The notes under the pieces were generated by a model. The model was not told the DNA's origin. It made no database searches and was given only the letters and a program-made list of their open reading frames with translations. A program made the position numbers and the translations under genes. Of a stretch of 64,000 nt of DNA, positions 1-8,492 are shown piece after piece; position 1 is the first letter of the stretch; every line of letters starts with the position of its first letter. The stretch lies in contig NZ_CANNGO010000006.1 in the NCBI RefSeq assembly GCF_947504215.1, positions 186,001 to 250,000 of the forward strand, in the 5' to 3' direction. The stretch is from an uncultured Ruegeria sp. (GTDB lineage: Bacteria > Pseudomonadota > Alphaproteobacteria > Rhodobacterales > Rhodobacteraceae).

Positions 1-649
1 CGCGGCGCAGGCGGCGATCAGAATAAGCGCGGTTGCCCACAAAACTAACACGCTCAACCTCAATGGTTGTGCCTTCGGCCACTTCGAAAACCAGATCCAC
101 GCGATTGTCGCTGCGTCGGATGATGCGCGGGATAACGGTTGCCGATACGCGGCCCTGCGCCGAATAGACCTCGGCAATCAAATCGGCATCCGCTTCGGCA
201 ACCTGGGGTGTAAACACGCGACGAGGCTGAGACGAGATGACTTCAATCAAAACGTCATCTTTTACGCGGCGGTTCCCCTCGATGCTGATCTGGTTGATCG
301 TCGGGTATTCCTGAACTTCGATCACAAGCGTGCTGCCGCGTGGTGTCAGATCGACTGTTTCAAAAACACCACTGTCAAGCAAACGCTGATAGGCGTCGTT
401 CAACTGTCCGGCTGTCACAGTCTGTCCGGGCTCAATACCGGTTCGCGCTATGATTGTTCCGGTTTCGATGCGGCGGTTGCCGTCAACATCAAAAGAATTG
501 ATGGTGAAGTTCTGCGCCCGCGCCTCTTGCGGCAAAGCCAGTAAACTTGCTGCTGCAAACAGGAAAAAAAACGTTAGCGTTCGCCACAAAATCTTGTTTG
601 TTGGCTTTTGCCCCCCGCAGGATGTTCCCGCGCCACGCCCTTTGGTCAT
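1..649 (-). CDS. bamA: Outer membrane assembly factor BamA, N-terminal part (runs off the left edge)
   Basis: This is the first 216 codons of the beta-barrel assembly protein that inserts outer-membrane proteins. An N-terminal signal peptide is visible: a basic start, then a hydrophobic stretch TLTFFFLFAAASLLAL, with likely cleavage after AQEARA or just before QNFTI. POTRA repeats follow: the first near INSFDVDGNRRIETG, a second near ISIEGNRRVKDDVL and a third near VSFVGNRAYSDRRL. The frame stays open to base 1, so the remaining POTRA repeats and the barrel lie outside the window. It follows rseP and a tiny membrane ORF on the same strand, the usual alphaproteobacterial order. The identification is sure; only the 3' end is missing. 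Confidence 0.95.
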   Translation of the reverse strand, partial: MTKGRGAGTSCGGQKPTNKILWRTLTFFFLFAAASLLALPQEARAQNFTINSFDVDGNRRIETGTIIARTGIEPGQTVTAGQLNDAYQRLLDSGVFETVDLTPRGSTLVIEVQEYPTINQISIEGNRRVKDDVLIEVISSQPRRVFTPQVAEADADLIAEVYSAQGRVSATVIPRIIRRSDNRVDLVFEVAEGTTIEVERVSFVGNRAYSDRRLRR

Positions 650-685
650 TTTTGTTCTCTACCCAGCAATTCAAGAATTTAATGC

Positions 686-714
686 TGAGTAGCGGGAATA
701 GTTGGTCTTGTCAA
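686..714 (-). promoter_or_regulatory. Candidate sigma-70 promoter of bamA
   Basis: On the minus strand TTGACA (709-714) is followed, after 17 bases, by TACTCA (686-691). It sits 37 bases before the bamA start codon and after the stop of the 42-residue ORF, so bamA can be transcribed on its own as well as with rseP. The -35 box is perfect and the -10 box is moderate. This is read by eye only. Confidence 0.5.
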
Positions 715-777
715 AAGGCCAAAATGCGCATCGAGTTATTGGTCAGCTCGGCATTCTATCGAGACGAGAGTGAAGAA

Positions 778-906
778 TCACATCCCAGCCAGGTATGCGC
801 CACAAACCAAAGCCAATGCAGTGACGGCGAAGCTCAAAAGCATGTCCCAGTTCAGCATGAACAGGAAACTCAGGCTCTGATAGGATTTATGCATCGTATT
901 TGTCAT
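778..906 (-). CDS. Small hypothetical membrane protein, 42 aa, between rseP and bamA
   Basis: A short open frame begins with MTNTMHKSYQ and ends with GAYLAGM. The C-terminal half (about residues 22-42) is one hydrophobic segment, LLSFAVTALALVCGAYLAGM, which looks like a single membrane span. A GAGG ribosome binding site lies 8 bases before the ATG at 906; a second ATG at codon 5 could also start it. It lies in the same direction as its neighbours in the 337-base gap between rseP and bamA. I recognise no family. Its position beside an envelope protease and the barrel assembly factor suggests an envelope role, but that is inference. Confidence 0.6.
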   Translation of the reverse strand: MTNTMHKSYQSLSFLFMLNWDMLLSFAVTALALVCGAYLAGM

Positions 907-986
907 AGTAGGCCCTCAACCAGCGGAGTTTCGATAGCCGAGGAATGCGGCAATAGTGCGGCATTTATGTGCCGCACGCGCCTCAA

Positions 987-2339
987 TCAGCAAAACAAGT
1001 CGTTGGTCAAAGAAAACAACATCAGGCTAAGAATCAGCGTGATGCCGACACCCATAAGCACCCGCAGCGCCTTGTCGCTGGGTGGTTTACCGGCAACGGC
1101 CTCGTACGCGTAAAACACCAAATGGCCGCCGTCCAAGGCGGGGATCGGAAACAGATTCAACAGACCGACGGCCGTCGACAACACGGCAATGAAGAAGATG
1201 AAGTTCTGTGCGCCCTGACTGGCCATTGCACCTGATGTTTCGGCGATACCAATCGGGCCGGATATGTTGCAGGTGCTGATCGCCCCTGTCACCATATGCC
1301 ATATCCCCGATAGCGACCCTTCGATGATCCTTATCGTCTGTTGTACGCCGCCCGACAGCGACTCCAACACTCCCGCAGGCTCGGTCGCAGCCTCCAGCAT
1401 CATGCCGCCTACAATCCCGATGCGCCAATGCGTTACGAACCCACCATCTGGCTGCGGCTCATCCGTCCGGCGCGGTGCAAGCGCAAACTCTAGATCAGCC
1501 CCGTCTCGCCAAACGTTCAGTAACAAAACCCGTCCGTCCGAGCCTTCGACAAATTCTTTGAGCTGCTCAAAAGCAAAGATTGGCTCTCCGTTTACAGAGG
1601 TAATCACATCCCCTTGCGCCAACTGGATATCCATGGCCGCGCTGCGGGGGGTCACTTGACGGATCAAGGGTGGGAACAACCAGGGAGCGGCGACGTCAAT
1701 CGTCTGGCCGTCGCGGATAACGGTGTACTCCAGAATGGGCTCCACTGGCAGCGAATCCGTGAAATCGCCCCATGCGCCCTCTTCGTCAAAATCCGGTGTC
1801 GGAATGCCAGCGATCGCAACGATTTCATCGCCTTCCTGTAACCCTTGCTCTGTTCCTGGCAAGGGCTGAAGACTGCCGACGGTCAACGGTTCACGCGACA
1901 CGCCCTGCGACCAGAAAATCATCCCAAACACAAGGATCGACATGACGAAGTTAAACACCGGCCCTGCTGCGACTGTCGCCGTACGGGCCCAAAGGGGCGC
2001 GCCATGCATCGTGCGGCGCAGCTCTTCCGGGCTTTGTTCGGTGATCTCTTCCATCGCCTCTTCGTCTTTGCCCGAAGCGGCATTGGCATCCCCAAGAAAT
2101 TTGACATATCCGCCGAAGGGTAACAGAGCGATCTGCCATCGCGTACCGCGCTTATCCATGCGGCTCCATAGGACGGGACCAAACCCAATGGAAAACACCT
2201 CGGCATGGATGCCAGACCACCGTCCAACGATGTAGTGGCCGTATTCATGAACAGCGACAATCACCGACAAAGCGATCACGAAGGCCACAATGGTCCAAAG
2301 CAAGTTGCCAAACTGTGGGATCAGAGAAAGTACGTCCAA
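987..2339 (-). CDS. rseP: Site-2 intramembrane zinc metalloprotease RseP
   Basis: RseP (M50 family) cuts membrane-anchored anti-sigma factors and leftover signal peptides within the inner membrane. The zinc-binding HEYGH motif is near residue 31 in the first membrane helix. Two PDZ-like regions occupy about residues 120-280 (with GLQEGDEIVAIAG and AQGDVITSVNGE). The second conserved catalytic site, NLFPIPALDGGH, is near residue 395, followed by a last membrane helix. The 450-residue length is normal. The start is a TTG preceded by AGGA at 7 bases; no ATG is available before the HEYGH motif. It begins 4 bases after the dxr stop, so the two are probably translated from one message. Confidence 0.95.
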   Translation of the reverse strand: MDVLSLIPQFGNLLWTIVAFVIALSVIVAVHEYGHYIVGRWSGIHAEVFSIGFGPVLWSRMDKRGTRWQIALLPFGGYVKFLGDANAASGKDEEAMEEITEQSPEELRRTMHGAPLWARTATVAAGPVFNFVMSILVFGMIFWSQGVSREPLTVGSLQPLPGTEQGLQEGDEIVAIAGIPTPDFDEEGAWGDFTDSLPVEPILEYTVIRDGQTIDVAAPWLFPPLIRQVTPRSAAMDIQLAQGDVITSVNGEPIFAFEQLKEFVEGSDGRVLLLNVWRDGADLEFALAPRRTDEPQPDGGFVTHWRIGIVGGMMLEAATEPAGVLESLSGGVQQTIRIIEGSLSGIWHMVTGAISTCNISGPIGIAETSGAMASQGAQNFIFFIAVLSTAVGLLNLFPIPALDGGHLVFYAYEAVAGKPPSDKALRVLMGVGITLILSLMLFSLTNDLFC

Positions 2340-2343
2340 AATT

Positions 2344-3516
2344 TTATCCTGCTCGTTTTATCACGGCATCATCAACCCATTGACGTGCCAGATGGTCTGT
2401 TTTCCACACGTTATCAAGTGTCATAGGGGCATCAATAAGGCCATCCGTTGCCTCGAACCGCTCTAGAACCGCGTCCACGACCTCGGCCATATTCAGGAAT
2501 CCGATCCGGTGTGCGATGAAAAGGTCCAGGGCGCGTTCTTTGGCGGCGTTGAACACGGCGCCGGACAACCCGCCGCGCGCCATGACGTCGCGCGCCAGTT
2601 TCAGCGCCGGATACCGCGCCAGATCCGGATCGCTAAAGCGCAACTGCCCCAGCTTTGCCAGATCCAGCCGTTGCACCGGCAGAGCCTGTCGTTCCGGCCA
2701 ATGCAATGCATATCCGATGGCATGGCGCATATCCGGCGCGCCCAAATGGGCCATCACCGCCCCATCGTGAAACCCCACCATCGCGTGCACAATGGACTCC
2801 GGATGCACCAGGACTTCGATCTGATCCGGTTCAATGCCAAAGAACTCTCGGGTCTCTATGACCTCCAAGGCCTTGTTGAACATAGATGCACTGTCGATCG
2901 TGATGCGCTGACCCATATTCCAATTTGGATGGTTGGACGCCTGCGCGACAGTGGCTTTGGCCAGTTCCGGCAGCGGCCAGTCCCGAAAGGCACCACCACT
3001 GGCGGTGATAATCACCCGCTCAACTGCGTCCATATCTTCGCCAGCTAAAGCCTGAAACACAGCCGAATGCTCGCTGTCTACCGGCAGGATACGCGCGTCA
3101 TGCGCGCGCGCCGTGTCCAAGACCAACGCACCAGCACAAACAAGCGTTTCTTTGTTTGCCAGCGCCAGCGCTGCCCCTTGCTTCAACGCCTGGAGCCCCG
3201 GTGCCAGGCCAGCCGCACCCACGATGGCCGACATTACCCAATCGGCCGGCCGTGCTGCGGCCTCGGCAATGGCAGTCTCACCTGCTGCAACCTCGACCCC
3301 GCTACCTTGCAGCGCATCTTTCAGGTCTTGCAAGCGGTCTTCATGGGCCGTAACCGCGAGATCAGCGCCCAACTTGCGGGCATCTGTCGCCAGCTGCGCG
3401 ATATTCGCCCCGCCTGTCAGGGCGACGACATCATAGGCGTCTGGGTTTCGCGCAATCAGGTCAATCGTGTTCTGACCGATCGAGCCGGTTGCACCAAAGA
3501 TCGAAACTTTCCGCAT
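2344..3516 (-). CDS. dxr: 1-deoxy-D-xylulose 5-phosphate reductoisomerase
   Basis: Dxr converts DXP to methylerythritol 4-phosphate with NADPH, the first committed step of the MEP isoprenoid pathway in the cytoplasm. The NADPH-binding loop GATGSIGQNT is at the N terminus; the metal and substrate residues sit in LPVDSEHSA and around HPESIVHAMVG. The 390 residues match the family. The start is the ATG whose first base is shared with the cdsA stop (TGATG); a GTG one codon upstream is less likely. It shares an operon with uppS, which uses the same isoprenoid pathway to make the lipid carrier for cell wall synthesis. Confidence 0.96.
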   Translation of the reverse strand: MRKVSIFGATGSIGQNTIDLIARNPDAYDVVALTGGANIAQLATDARKLGADLAVTAHEDRLQDLKDALQGSGVEVAAGETAIAEAAARPADWVMSAIVGAAGLAPGLQALKQGAALALANKETLVCAGALVLDTARAHDARILPVDSEHSAVFQALAGEDMDAVERVIITASGGAFRDWPLPELAKATVAQASNHPNWNMGQRITIDSASMFNKALEVIETREFFGIEPDQIEVLVHPESIVHAMVGFHDGAVMAHLGAPDMRHAIGYALHWPERQALPVQRLDLAKLGQLRFSDPDLARYPALKLARDVMARGGLSGAVFNAAKERALDLFIAHRIGFLNMAEVVDAVLERFEATDGLIDAPMTLDNVWKTDHLARQWVDDAVIKRAG

Positions 3517-4298
3517 CACATGGCTCCGGGTGCGTAGATCAATCCAGCAATGAGAACAAACAAGGACGCCCCCATCATACCGTCGAAACGATCCAGAAAC
3601 CCGCCATGACCTGGGATCAGGTTGGAACTGTCCTTGACCCCGAATTTCCGCTTCGCAGCGCTTTCGACAATGTCACCCGCCTGGCTGGCCATCGACGCCA
3701 GAACCGAGATCAGGACGAAGGCCACACCAAACCCGCCATATTGGGCGAATACTATCCCGACAATTGCCGCCGCAACCCATCCTCCGGCAGTGCCGGACCA
3801 GGTTTTCTTCGGACTGACCTTGGGCCAGAATTTAGGGCCACCAATGGCTTTGCCAACGAAATAGCCGGCAACATCCGTGGCCACGACAACTGTGATCAAC
3901 CATATCATCCAGCCAAAGCCCATGTTTTCGCGAATGGATATGAACCCCAAGCCTGCGGCAGCTATCCAGATGGCAAACACCGCGTACAATCCGCGGGACT
4001 GGCTGACCTGCCCTGCCCCAACCAGCGCCGGAGCCAGCAGAAACGGCACTTTGTACAAGGGCGGCAAGTGATAGCTTAGAATGACCGCAATCCCGGTCAG
4101 AATGCCCAATTGCACAGCCATGCCTGCCCGCTGTGGCTCGATCATGCGAACCAGTTCCCAGGTCATAAGACCACATGCGGCGGCGATGAATGTCTCGAAC
4201 CAGATGCCACCCAGCCAAACCTCGACCGAGCCAATCGCAACCAAAACGATCGCAGACAGAACCCGCGTGGTCAGATCAGACCATCGGCCGTCACTCAT
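3516..4298 (-). CDS. cdsA: Phosphatidate cytidylyltransferase (CDP-diacylglycerol synthase)
   Basis: CdsA makes CDP-diacylglycerol from CTP and phosphatidic acid, the branch point of phospholipid synthesis, in the inner membrane. Several hydrophobic helices are visible, and the C-terminal family signature reads AAKRKFGVKDSSNLIPGHGG followed by FLDRFD. The chosen ATG at 4298 overlaps the uppS stop by four bases (ATGA) and gives 260 residues, typical for the family. An in-frame start 16 codons upstream would run into uppS and is unlikely. The tight overlaps on both sides show translational coupling within the frr-uppS-cdsA-dxr-rseP operon. Confidence 0.95.
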   Translation of the reverse strand: MSDGRWSDLTTRVLSAIVLVAIGSVEVWLGGIWFETFIAAACGLMTWELVRMIEPQRAGMAVQLGILTGIAVILSYHLPPLYKVPFLLAPALVGAGQVSQSRGLYAVFAIWIAAAGLGFISIRENMGFGWMIWLITVVVATDVAGYFVGKAIGGPKFWPKVSPKKTWSGTAGGWVAAAIVGIVFAQYGGFGVAFVLISVLASMASQAGDIVESAAKRKFGVKDSSNLIPGHGGFLDRFDGMMGASLFVLIAGLIYAPGAM

Positions 4299-5026
4299 GC
4301 CGGAACCGCTCCAAACCGCCGTTCGCGCGACCCGTAATTGCGGCACAGGCGTTCCAACTCATCCGCAGAGAAATCGGGCCAGAGCGTGTCGATGAATTCG
4401 TATTCCGAATACGCCGATTGCCAAAGCAGAAAGTTGGAAATCCGGGCTTCACCACTGGTCCGGATCACCAGGTCCGGGTCCGGCAGAACACGAGTATCCA
4501 GGTATTTCGGCAGCGTTTCCTGATCTACATCCTCGGGCCGCAACCGGCCTTCGGCCACGTCCAGGGCCAGACGCTTGGTCGCCCGCGCCACTTCATCCCG
4601 GCCGCCATAGTTCAACGCTACGGTCAGATGAACCAGATCGTTACCTTTTGTTTCCTCTTCCAGCGTATCCATCAAATCGGTCAGCTTGGCATCCAGCCGC
4701 ACCCGATCCCCAATGAAACGCACGCGAATGCCGTTTTCCGCCAGCGTAGTGGTTTCCTTGATGATGTAACGCCGAAACAGGCTCATCAATCCGGCGACTT
4801 CGACCTGCGTCCGCTTCCAGTTTTCTGTCGAAAAGGCAAACACTGTCAGATATTTGATGCCCAATCCCGGGCAGGCTTCGACGACTTCGCGCACGCGCCG
4901 CGCACCTGCATGGTGACCAAACAGCCTTGGCCGTCCGCGTGCCTGTGCCCAACGGCCGTTGCCATCCATGATGATGGCGACATGGCGCGGGCCGGCACAC
5001 AGTTCGGGTTGGGGATCTTTAGGCAT
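4295..5026 (-). CDS. uppS: Isoprenyl transferase (undecaprenyl diphosphate synthase)
   Basis: UppS condenses isopentenyl diphosphate onto farnesyl diphosphate to make undecaprenyl diphosphate, the carrier lipid for peptidoglycan. The catalytic signature HVAIIMDGNGRWAQARG with its essential Asp is at residues 15-31, and the C-terminal signature RTSGEARISNFLLWQSAYSE, which holds the Arg and Ser residues binding the second substrate, is near residue 190. The length of 243 residues is normal. It starts 9 bases after the frr stop and overlaps cdsA by 4 bases. Its product is consistent with the envelope theme of this operon. Confidence 0.96.
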   Translation of the reverse strand: MPKDPQPELCAGPRHVAIIMDGNGRWAQARGRPRLFGHHAGARRVREVVEACPGLGIKYLTVFAFSTENWKRTQVEVAGLMSLFRRYIIKETTTLAENGIRVRFIGDRVRLDAKLTDLMDTLEEETKGNDLVHLTVALNYGGRDEVARATKRLALDVAEGRLRPEDVDQETLPKYLDTRVLPDPDLVIRTSGEARISNFLLWQSAYSEYEFIDTLWPDFSADELERLCRNYGSRERRFGAVPA

Positions 5027-5035
5027 TTTGTCGGT

Positions 5036-5599
5036 TCAGACCTGCATGATTTCGGACTGCTTGTTCTCAAGCGCAGCGTCGACGGCCTTGATCATCTCGT
5101 CCGTCAGGTCCTGAACTTCGCTTTCCCAGAACTTCTGATCATCCTCGGACATGCCGTCGGCTTTGGCCTTCTTGATCTGATCCATGCCGTCACGGCGGAC
5201 GTTGCGGACGGAGACACGCGCGCTTTCTGCATATTGCCCGGCCACCTTGGTCAACTCGCGGCGGCGTTCTTCGTTCAATTCGGGGATCGGCAGCATGATG
5301 ATCGTGCCATTCAGCTGAGGATTGATCCCTAACCCGCTTTCGCGGATCGCTTTTTCCACTTTGCCGACAAGGCCCTTGTCCCAGACATTTACCGTGACCA
5401 TGCGCGGTTCAGGAACGTTCACTGTGCCCACTTGGTTGATCGGTGTCATCGCGCCATAAGCGTCCACCATCACAGGTTCGAGCATCGAGGCCGACGCCCG
5501 ACCTGTCCGCAGCGACGCAAATTCGGTTCTGAGGTTCGCCATAGCGCCGTCCATGCGGCGTTTCAAATCATCGGTGTCCAGTTCAAAGTCGTCAGACAT
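5036..5599 (-). CDS. frr: Ribosome recycling factor
   Basis: RRF, with EF-G, splits the post-termination ribosome. The 187-residue protein shows the classic family features: an N-terminal helix [26 protein letters not shown], the central GMTPINQVG-like segment (here [18 protein letters not shown]), and the C-terminal helices ending in [13 protein letters not shown] 5599 is preceded by GGGGAG at a good distance; a GTG three codons upstream is the alternative. In many relatives pyrH lies directly upstream of frr. Here pyrH is absent and acuI, ended by its own terminator, precedes it, so frr must carry its own promoter within 5609-5734. Confidence 0.95.
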   Translation of the reverse strand: MSDDFELDTDDLKRRMDGAMANLRTEFASLRTGRASASMLEPVMVDAYGAMTPINQVGTVNVPEPRMVTVNVWDKGLVGKVEKAIRESGLGINPQLNGTIIMLPIPELNEERRRELTKVAGQYAESARVSVRNVRRDGMDQIKKAKADGMSEDDQKFWESEVQDLTDEMIKAVDAALENKQSEIMQV

Positions 5600-5734
5600 G
5601 CTGCTCACTCCCCGTCTTCAGGTGATGTTTGGATGGGTCTTAAGCCATCACAATTGGGATGTATAGCAATCATGATCAGGAATTGTACCAATGGCCAGAG
5701 TCGTTTCGGCCATTTTTCATCAACATCTCAATCA

Positions 5735-5763
5735 GAAAACCGGCCAACCTGTGGGTCAGCCGG
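5735..5763 (-). terminator. Intrinsic terminator of the dmdA-acuI operon
   Basis: On the minus strand, 20 bases after the acuI stop, CCGGCTGACC (5754-5763) and GGTTGGCCGG (5740-5749) form a 10-base-pair stem with two G-T pairs and a CACA loop. TTTTCTG follows. This separates the DMSP operon from frr, which is read in the same direction. Confidence 0.7.
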
Positions 5764-5783
5764 CTTGGAAATGTCTTTTGCCG

Positions 5784-6779
5784 TCAGGCGTTCACATCAA
5801 CAACCACACGGCCCTTGACCTGACCTTTCAGAATGTCTGCGCCCAGTTGGGGAAGATCGGACAAAGCGGCCGGGTGAACCATTGCTTCCAGCTTGTCCAT
5901 GGGCAAATCCGTGGCAACCCGCTGCCAGGCCCGGACGCGGTTGTCATAAGGCTGCATAACGCTGTCGATGCCCAGCAGGTTCACCCCTCGCAACAGGAAC
6001 GGAATCACGGTTGCAGGCAATGCCGCGCCACCCGCCAGACCAACCGCGGCAACAGAGGCACCGTATTTCATTTGCCCCAACACACGCGCCAGCATTTCGC
6101 CACCAACCGCATCAACGCAGCCCGCCCAGTTTTCGCTTTCAAGCGGGCGTTTGGTGGTCTCATTCAGCTCATTACGCGGAACAATAGTCGTAGCCCCCAG
6201 GGATCTCAGGTAATCTCCGGTTTCCGGACGGCCAGTCACGGCCGCAACCTCATAGCCCAGATGACCCAGAATGGCCGTCGCAACCGATCCAACGCCACCT
6301 GCGGCACCAGTCACCAGCACGGGTCCGTGCTCCGGTGTCATGCCATGATCTTCCAAGGCCATCACGGCCAGCATCGCGGTGAAACCAGCGGTTCCCACGG
6401 CCATAGCCTGTCGCGTATCCAGGCCATCGGGCAAGGGCACCAGCCAGTCCGCCAATGCGTTGGCTCTCTGAGAATAGCCACCCCAATGCGCCTCGCCCAC
6501 GCGCCAACCGGTCAGAACAACCTTGTCACCCGGCTTGTAGCGATCATCCGAGGACGCCTCGACCTTACCGGCATAATCGATGCCGGGCACATGCGGATAA
6601 GATCGCACCAACCCGCCGCCCTTGGGCGACATGCACAAACCGTCTTTGTAGTTCACAGTGGAATACTCGACGGCCACAGTCACGTCGCCATGTGGCAGCG
6701 CATCCAAAGAAAGCTGCTGGACCGACGCGCTCGCCAGGCCGCTTTCCTCATCCTTTTCCATCACCAATGCATTGAACAT
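5784..6779 (-). CDS. acuI: Acrylyl-CoA reductase (NADPH) AcuI
   Basis: AcuI reduces acryloyl-CoA to propionyl-CoA, which removes a toxic product of DMSP breakdown. It belongs to the zinc-free medium-chain reductases (YhdH/AcuI). Visible features are the substrate segment EYSTVNYKDGL, the segment VPGIDYAGKVEAS, and the nucleotide-binding loop VTGAAGGVGSVATAILGHLG near residue 150. The 331-residue length fits. It lies 102 bases after dmdA, the standard Roseobacter pairing, which strongly supports AcuI over a generic quinone oxidoreductase. The intergenic space carries a GC-rich repeat that could lower read-through from dmdA. Confidence 0.92.
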   Translation of the reverse strand: MFNALVMEKDEESGLASASVQQLSLDALPHGDVTVAVEYSTVNYKDGLCMSPKGGGLVRSYPHVPGIDYAGKVEASSDDRYKPGDKVVLTGWRVGEAHWGGYSQRANALADWLVPLPDGLDTRQAMAVGTAGFTAMLAVMALEDHGMTPEHGPVLVTGAAGGVGSVATAILGHLGYEVAAVTGRPETGDYLRSLGATTIVPRNELNETTKRPLESENWAGCVDAVGGEMLARVLGQMKYGASVAAVGLAGGAALPATVIPFLLRGVNLLGIDSVMQPYDNRVRAWQRVATDLPMDKLEAMVHPAALSDLPQLGADILKGQVKGRVVVDVNA

Positions 6780-6818
6780 CCAAAGCTTCCTTTCGTTGTT
6801 TCGCGACCGGATTCACAC

Positions 6819-6876
6819 TTCATCTGGCCAAAAATATCCCGGGGGAGTTGCGCTGCAACGGGGGCAGAGCCCCAAC
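6819..6876 (-). repeat. Intergenic GC-rich repeat element with two hairpins
   Basis: On the minus strand the element holds a stem GGGGC-TCT-GCCCC, then GTTGC-AGC-GCAAC, then CCCCCGGGATATTTTTGGCC and AGATGAA. I remember this combination (GCCCC, CCCGGGATATTTTTGGCC, AGATGAA) as a frequent intergenic element in Rhodobacterales genomes; only one copy is in this window, so that cannot be checked here. The first hairpin lies directly after the dmdA stop and could act as an attenuator between dmdA and acuI. Confidence 0.45.
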
Positions 6877-6881
6877 ACCCG

Positions 6882-7985
6882 TTAAATCCAGAACCTCTCT
6901 TGCACCGTTGCGCGGCGCATGCCGTCAGGTGTCTCGACCTCCACACCTGTTCCAGCGTCCCAGTGGCTCAACCTCAGCATACCAATCGAAACGTTTGTTT
7001 CGAAATCTGGGGACCAGGCCGAAGAGGTCACCTGCCCCACCCGTTTGCCACTTGCATATACCGGCCAGGGGCCATCACATGGCGGCACCACATCCCCTTC
7101 AATCGCGATCGGCCGAATTTGCTGAACTGGTCCCTCCTTGGCCACGCGCAGCAAGGCGTCCCGTCCGATGCAACCAATCGCCGTATGGGTGTTGCAGAAC
7201 TTGCCTAACCCACATTCATGCGGAGTGTTATCGTCGGTCATATCGTTGCCGTAAGACAACAAGCCACCTTCGATCCGCTCGATCAAATTCGGACATCCGG
7301 CGCGCACTTGCAGGTCCCCACCCGCAGCAAACAGCGCATTCCACAAAGGCATGCCGATATCTCTGCCTTCGACATAGATCTCAAAACCGCCCTGCTTTGA
7401 ATAGCCTGAGCGTGCAACCGCCAGATCCCTGCCTTCGAACTGGAACATGTCAAATTTGAAGAACCGAATGTCCCGCACCCGGTCGCCAAAGATCCGTGCC
7501 ATGAGTTCGTCGGCCTTTGGTCCTTGAATTGCCAGAGGTGAAACGTCCGGCTCATCCACCAGCACGTCCAGACGATACCCGTTGGCCAAGCCCTTGACCC
7601 ACAGCAACAAATCGCTGTCGGCAATAGAAACCCACCAGCGATCTTCGGACAGTTTCACAGCCACCGGATCGTTCAACATGCCGCCGGTTTCATCGACAAT
7701 AGGCACGTAAAAGCACTGGCCCGGCAGCATGCCGCGCAAATCCCGGGGCGTCAGCATCTGCATCAACCGTGCCGCGTCGGGCCCTCGCAGTTCGACCTGA
7801 CGTTCGCAGGAAACATCCCAAACCTGAACATGTTCCTTCAGGTGCCGATAATCAGCCTGCACGCTTTCGAAAACCGTGGGCAATAACATGTGGTTATAAA
7901 CCGTATACGCCTTCACGCCCGCAGCTTCGACGCCATCTGAAAATGGTGTTCGCCGCAAGCGGCGGGACAAGGAAATTTGCGGCAT
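6882..7985 (-). CDS. dmdA: Dimethylsulfoniopropionate demethylase DmdA
   Basis: DmdA transfers a methyl group from DMSP to tetrahydrofolate, giving methylmercaptopropionate; it is a cytoplasmic protein of the GcvT fold. The sequence carries hallmarks I know from Roseobacter DmdA: the N-terminal RRTPFSDGVEAAGVKAYTVYNHMLLPT-type opening (written here in part: VKAYTVYNHMLLP), HVQVWDVSCERQV, GGMLNDPVAVKL, SGYSKQGGFEIYVEG, RAGCPNLIERIEGGLLSYGN, and HECGLGKFCN. At 367 residues it is the usual size. Its start follows the DinB stop without a gap, so it is cotranscribed with the three genes before it and with acuI. Confusion with an ordinary aminomethyltransferase is very unlikely. Confidence 0.95.
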   Translation of the reverse strand: MPQISLSRRLRRTPFSDGVEAAGVKAYTVYNHMLLPTVFESVQADYRHLKEHVQVWDVSCERQVELRGPDAARLMQMLTPRDLRGMLPGQCFYVPIVDETGGMLNDPVAVKLSEDRWWVSIADSDLLLWVKGLANGYRLDVLVDEPDVSPLAIQGPKADELMARIFGDRVRDIRFFKFDMFQFEGRDLAVARSGYSKQGGFEIYVEGRDIGMPLWNALFAAGGDLQVRAGCPNLIERIEGGLLSYGNDMTDDNTPHECGLGKFCNTHTAIGCIGRDALLRVAKEGPVQQIRPIAIEGDVVPPCDGPWPVYASGKRVGQVTSSAWSPDFETNVSIGMLRLSHWDAGTGVEVETPDGMRRATVQERFWI

Positions 7986-8492
7986 TCACACCTCCTGTGG
8001 CATAAAGACAAGATCGCTGACAGGCGCGGCCGAGCCGGTTTCAGTCAGCATTTTGTGGATTTGTCCCCGGTGATGGGTCTGGTGATTGAAGAAATGGATG
8101 ATGCTTCGGGCGTAAGGCACCGTAACATCGTCTTGTTTCGCGGCTGAAAACCACGTGAACTCACCCGTTAAAGAGCCATCTCCCAGGCTCTTGGCCCAGT
8201 CTGTTATGCGCGCGTCCATGCTATTCCGAAGGGGCAGCCATTCGCTCAGATCCGCGCAGATCGCGGTGCTTTCCGGTATTCCGCAATTCGGGCCTTCGCC
8301 CTTGTCAAAGCGCGACATCCAGATCCAGTCGCCCCAGAGCAGGTGGTTTGCCGTTCCCAGGATCGACCCGAAAAAAGCCCCACGTTCGCGCGTCAATTCT
8401 TCTTGGGTCAAACCTTCAAAGAACTCTGCCAACTGATTGCTCTGCCACGTATTATAGCGCGCCATTTCACGGGCATAGGCACCGGTGATCAT
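7986..8492 (-). CDS. DinB family protein
   Basis: This 168-residue protein has the four-helix DinB/YfiT fold, whose members bind a metal by three histidines and often act as thiol-dependent transferases with unknown substrates. The likely ligands are His in ANHLLWGDWIWMSRF and the pair in FNHQTHHRGQIHKML. The start is the ATG sharing one base with the stop of the DUF1326 gene (TGATG). It is translationally coupled to its upstream gene and abuts dmdA. A role in the DMSP operon is not known to me. Because DinB-like proteins use thiol cofactors, a link to methylated sulfur compounds is possible but is only inference. Confidence 0.88.
   Translation of the reverse strand: MITGAYAREMARYNTWQSNQLAEFFEGLTQEELTRERGAFFGSILGTANHLLWGDWIWMSRFDKGEGPNCGIPESTAICADLSEWLPLRNSMDARITDWAKSLGDGSLTGEFTWFSAAKQDDVTVPYARSIIHFFNHQTHHRGQIHKMLTETGSAAPVSDLVFMPQEV

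Noticed and set aside
4190-5332. A 380-codon open frame on the plus strand
   Set aside because: It crosses uppS, the cdsA start and frr in antisense; these genes are firmly identified and form one overlapped operon.
5691-7208. A 505-codon open frame on the plus strand
   Set aside because: It lies antisense to acuI and dmdA, whose protein families are certain; its translation has no recognisable motif and is rich in His, Arg and Gln, as expected for a GC-rich antisense frame.
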